Source: Fluviicoccus keumensis
GTDB taxonomy: Bacteria > Pseudomonadota > Gammaproteobacteria > Pseudomonadales > Moraxellaceae
Direction: 5' to 3'
Length of the DNA stretch: 64,000 nt
NCBI RefSeq assembly: GCF_004217445.1
Contig: NZ_SHKX01000010.1
Location: 434,001 to 498,000, forward strand
Position 1 is the stretch's first letter, and every line of letters begins with the position of its first letter. This document shows positions 61,487-64,000 of this stretch, in pieces. The notes beneath the pieces are model-generated. The model made no database searches. It saw nothing but the letters and a program-made list of their open reading frames with translations, and was not told the origin of the DNA. Position numbers and translations under genes: made by a program.

Positions 61487-61673
61487 GGCAACGCTCACGC
61501 GGAGGCGTCTCGTGCGGCGGGAAAAAGTTCGGGAGGGAACAGGACACAAGACTTCCGGCGGGGCGGAAAGCGTCATGCAGGCCGGACGGCCTTTCACGGG
61601 GCAAAAGCAGCAAGAGAAGAAAAAGCGGCAGCAGGATACCATCCCCCCGCCCGGAAAGCGAATGCGCGGCGGT

Positions 61674-62687
61674 TCAGTCCCGCTCGCGGAAGGCGAACCA
61701 GGCCGCCAGCAAGGTAAAGGTCGCCACAATCGCCACGACATCCCAGAAGCCGTCGCCCGCGCCCGCCAACGGAATGCCGCCAACGTTCATGCCGAACAGA
61801 CCGGAAATGATGTTGATCGGCAGCACCAGCACCGACACCACCGTCAGCACGAACAGGCTGCGGTTGGTCTGCTCGTTGACCTGGCTGGCGATCTCTTCCT
61901 GCAACAGCTTGATCCGTTCCTGCAAGGACGCGGTTTCCTGCAACACCGTCGAGAATTCTTCCGTGGATTGGCGCAAATCGAGCAGGTCCCGCTCCGGTAC
62001 CCATTCCGGCGGCCGGTTCAACAGCCGGAACAGCGCCGCCGGCTCCGGGGCCATCAGGCGTTGCAAACGCACCAGCAACCGCCGCCAAGCGCCCAGGCTG
62101 GCGCGATTGCGCTCCGGACGGTTGGCCAGCAGCCGGTCCTCCACCCCGTCCACCTTGTCGGCGATGTCCCGCACGATCTGGGTCAACACATCCGCCTGAT
62201 CCCGCAGCAGATGCACCAGCAGGTCCACCGGCGACTCCAGCACCAGCCCGCGCTTTACCGCCGCCCGCAACCGGTCCACCGAGCGCAGCGGCTTGCTGCG
62301 GGCGCTGACCACCAGTTGCGGGCCGACGTGCAGGTACAACGTTGAAATATCGGAGGCGTCATAGGCGAAGTCGAACAGCACGTCGTTGATCACCGCGATC
62401 AGGCTGTCATCGACGTATTCAATGCGGGTGGAACGGGTGCCTTCATGCAGGGTTTCATGAAACAACGATGACAACCCGGCATGGCGCTTCAGCCATTTTT
62501 CGCAGGAAGAATGGCTCAGGTTGACGTGCAGCCAGAGAAATCCGCCGCCGGCATCAGCGGCATTTCCGGCCAGCCAGGCTTCGGCCTCACCAGAGTCCAG
62601 CGAGAGGACACGCCCCGAGGAATCAAAGCGGTAGGCGCAAATGACACCGGAGGCGTCGGAGCCATACGTGAGGGCCGGCGAATTCAT
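61674..62687 (-). CDS. zntB: CorA-family zinc/divalent cation transporter (ZntB-like)
   Basis: 337 residues. A large cytoplasmic funnel domain (1-270) is followed by two C-terminal helices with the signature GMNVGGIPL between them (near 300). VVSARSKPLRSV and LHVNLSHSSCEKWL are typical of the ZntB branch, which is 320-335 residues. It transports zinc across the inner membrane. The frame upstream to 62798 is non-coding in character. A stand-alone gene. Confidence 0.87.
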   Translation of the reverse strand: MNSPALTYGSDASGVICAYRFDSSGRVLSLDSGEAEAWLAGNAADAGGGFLWLHVNLSHSSCEKWLKRHAGLSSLFHETLHEGTRSTRIEYVDDSLIAVINDVLFDFAYDASDISTLYLHVGPQLVVSARSKPLRSVDRLRAAVKRGLVLESPVDLLVHLLRDQADVLTQIVRDIADKVDGVEDRLLANRPERNRASLGAWRRLLVRLQRLMAPEPAALFRLLNRPPEWVPERDLLDLRQSTEEFSTVLQETASLQERIKLLQEEIASQVNEQTNRSLFVLTVVSVLVLPINIISGLFGMNVGGIPLAGAGDGFWDVVAIVATFTLLAAWFAFRERD

Positions 62688-62848
62688 GGGGCGTGCTCCT
62701 GTCTGGAATCCCGGCGGGGGACAGGACATTTTCTGACGGTTTGATGACAGCGCGGTGACAGACGCCCACTTTGTCATCAAAGTGAAACCTTGGCCCAAGG
62801 CAACTATGTTACCTTGATGCTGCCATTTTTAACCGGTGAAGCACGATC

Positions 62849-63097
62849 ATGGGCAAGAAGAAATCCCTGCGGGAAGTCCTGCATCAGCACCCCGAACTGT
62901 TCGACATGGTGCAACTGCTGACCAGCGGCGACGACATGGTCGCCAGTGAAGAATATGTCAGCGACGAGCTGGTCATCACGCTGGCGCGTGACGGCAAACC
63001 CAAGAAGAAGAAATGCAACGAACTGGTCTTCGTCAAGACGGCGGAAGGCTATCTGCTGCGCTCCCCGCTCCAGGCCGAAGCCGAACCGGACGCCTAA
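62849..63097 (+). CDS. Small hypothetical protein
   Basis: 82 residues, no signal peptide, charged, with a KKKK segment in the middle (GKPKKKKCNELVF) and an acidic tail (AEAEPDA). The start is GTGAAGCACGATC-ATG. Its stop interlocks with that of the AraC regulator gene on the other strand (four-base overlap). I do not recognise a family. The regular codon use supports a real gene. Confidence 0.6.
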   Translation: MGKKKSLREVLHQHPELFDMVQLLTSGDDMVASEEYVSDELVITLARDGKPKKKKCNELVFVKTAEGYLLRSPLQAEAEPDA

Positions 63098-63990
63098 CGC
63101 CCGATCCCCCGCTTGAAATCGCGCGGCGTCACGCCGAACCAACGCTTGAAGGCGCGGGTGAAGGCGCTCTGCTCGGAATAACCCAGCAACAAGGCAATAT
63201 CGGTGAAGGACAGGTGCTTGTCGGCGAGATAGCGCTGCGCCAGCTCGCTGCGGATCTTGTCCAGCACCAGGTTGAACTCCAGGTCCTTTTCCTGCAAGCG
63301 CCGCTGCAATGTACGGGTCGACATCGTCATCAGCCCCGCCACCGACGGCAGATCGGGCGTGCCGTCGTGAATGCAGCGGACGATCGATGACCGCAGGCGA
63401 TCATAAAAGGAATCGGCGGCGGGCAGCGCCACCAACAGGGCTTCGGCCTGCTGCGACAGCAAATCCATCAGCGCCGGATCACGCTGCTTCAGCTCGCGCG
63501 TCATGTGCGACAGCGGGAATCGCACCCGCGTCACCGTGTCATTGAAATGCACCGGACAGCCGAAGAATTCAGTGTAGGGCGTGATATCGGCGGGCGGCGC
63601 ATTGACGAAGGTAATCAGCATCGGCTTCATCGGCTCTTCCACCAGGAAGCGCACATAGCTGATGAACAGGGATATGGCCGTTTCATCCACCAACTGGCCG
63701 GGTGTGCCGCGCTCGATGCCCCAGCGGATCTCGATGGCGTCGCCGTCGGCCACCACGCTGCCGGGGTTGCCGTCATATACCAGCCGCTGATAGCGCGCAT
63801 AACGCAGCAACGCCTCGCCCAGCGTACTGCACGACAGCGCCATGTAACCCAGGATACCCACATGCTTCGGCGCCACGCACGCGCCGATGGCCAGTCCCAG
63901 CCCCGGCTGCGGGTAACGCTGGGCAATCAGCTGCAGCAGTTGCGACCACTCGTCCAGGCCCAGGCGACTGGTCGGGGAATATTTTTCCAT
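63094..63990 (-). CDS. AraC-family transcriptional regulator, possibly 5' truncated by the window
   Basis: 298 residues visible. N-terminal arabinose-binding-like domain of the OruR/ArgR type (LGYMALSCSTLGEALLRYARYQ) and C-terminal double HTH (about 200-298; MSTRTLQRRLQEKDLEF, FTDIALLLGYSEQSAFTRAFKRWFG). Members with this arrangement are usually 330-345 residues, and the landmark LGYMALS lies about 30 residues nearer to the start than usual. The frame is open through the ten bases left in the window, so the true start may be beyond 64000. Confidence 0.88.
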   Translation of the reverse strand: MEKYSPTSRLGLDEWSQLLQLIAQRYPQPGLGLAIGACVAPKHVGILGYMALSCSTLGEALLRYARYQRLVYDGNPGSVVADGDAIEIRWGIERGTPGQLVDETAISLFISYVRFLVEEPMKPMLITFVNAPPADITPYTEFFGCPVHFNDTVTRVRFPLSHMTRELKQRDPALMDLLSQQAEALLVALPAADSFYDRLRSSIVRCIHDGTPDLPSVAGLMTMSTRTLQRRLQEKDLEFNLVLDKIRSELAQRYLADKHLSFTDIALLLGYSEQSAFTRAFKRWFGVTPRDFKRGIGR

Positions 63991-64000
63991 GGCTTTCAGG

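Noticed and set aside
1..64000. CRISPR array, prophage, integron, tRNA or rRNA genes
   Set aside because: No regularly spaced repeats, phage or integrase proteins, or tRNA/rRNA-like sequences were recognised on reading both strands.

Overview
The window is about 64 kb of high-GC proteobacterial chromosome. I see no rRNA, tRNA, CRISPR array, prophage or insertion sequence. Gene content (oxyR-recG pair, bfd-bfr, selD-mnmH, Wsp-type chemosensory operon, family I lipase, chromate transporter) fits a betaproteobacterium. An inverted repeat at 22755-22791 resembles the Neisseriaceae DNA-uptake core and hints weakly at Neisseriales. The taxon is inference.

Layout. 1-9034: atypical SDR, oxyR-recG, a SUKH-like small protein, a secreted lipase with a LuxR/MalT-type regulator, a small lipoprotein and glyoxalase I. 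9053-16162: a 7TM-DISM hybrid kinase, pdxH, chrA, and a two-gene cassette of a P-loop GTPase plus a tail-anchored partner. 16172-17706: Fur-box bfd-bfr iron storage, then a TetR gene with a perfect palindrome in its promoter. 17715-18430: a lower-GC patch of unknown ORFs bounded by a REP-like repeat. 18461-29340: a DAPG-hydrolase-like protein, an FAD oxidase, glutaredoxin, a beta-propeller lipoprotein, divergent mnmH/selD, a GST, a permease and small membrane proteins. 29440-33670: a large GH35 enzyme and an unknown membrane protein.

33769-43190 is a signalling island. It holds two tandem GAF/PAS hybrid kinases, a lone receiver, an Hpt-REC-REC-GGDEF cyclase with an intact active site, and a convergent Hpt-REC-REC-GGDEF-EAL protein whose GGDEF and EAL motifs are both degraded. 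43298-50715 holds a quinone oxidoreductase, a split YeeE/YedE transporter, and an operon of acyl-CoA dehydrogenase, APH-type kinase, histidine phosphatase, two SDRs and a hydrolase. That operon has the logic of hydroxyacyl-CoA catabolism through phosphorylation.

50850-59783 is a complete Wsp surface-sensing operon (wspA-B-C-D-E-F), but no WspR cyclase is encoded beside it. The gene upstream of wspA has a WspR-type receiver and signalling helix joined to PAS-HisKA-HATPase in place of GGDEF. The Wsp output therefore appears rewired from direct c-di-GMP synthesis to a histidine kinase. Its HisKA closely resembles those of the two hybrid kinases in the 33.8-43.2 kb island, which contains the only intact GGDEF in the window. 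My main hypothesis is that the two regions form one relay. The window closes with a LysR regulator, a methyltransferase, a ZntB/CorA transporter, a small unknown protein and an AraC regulator.
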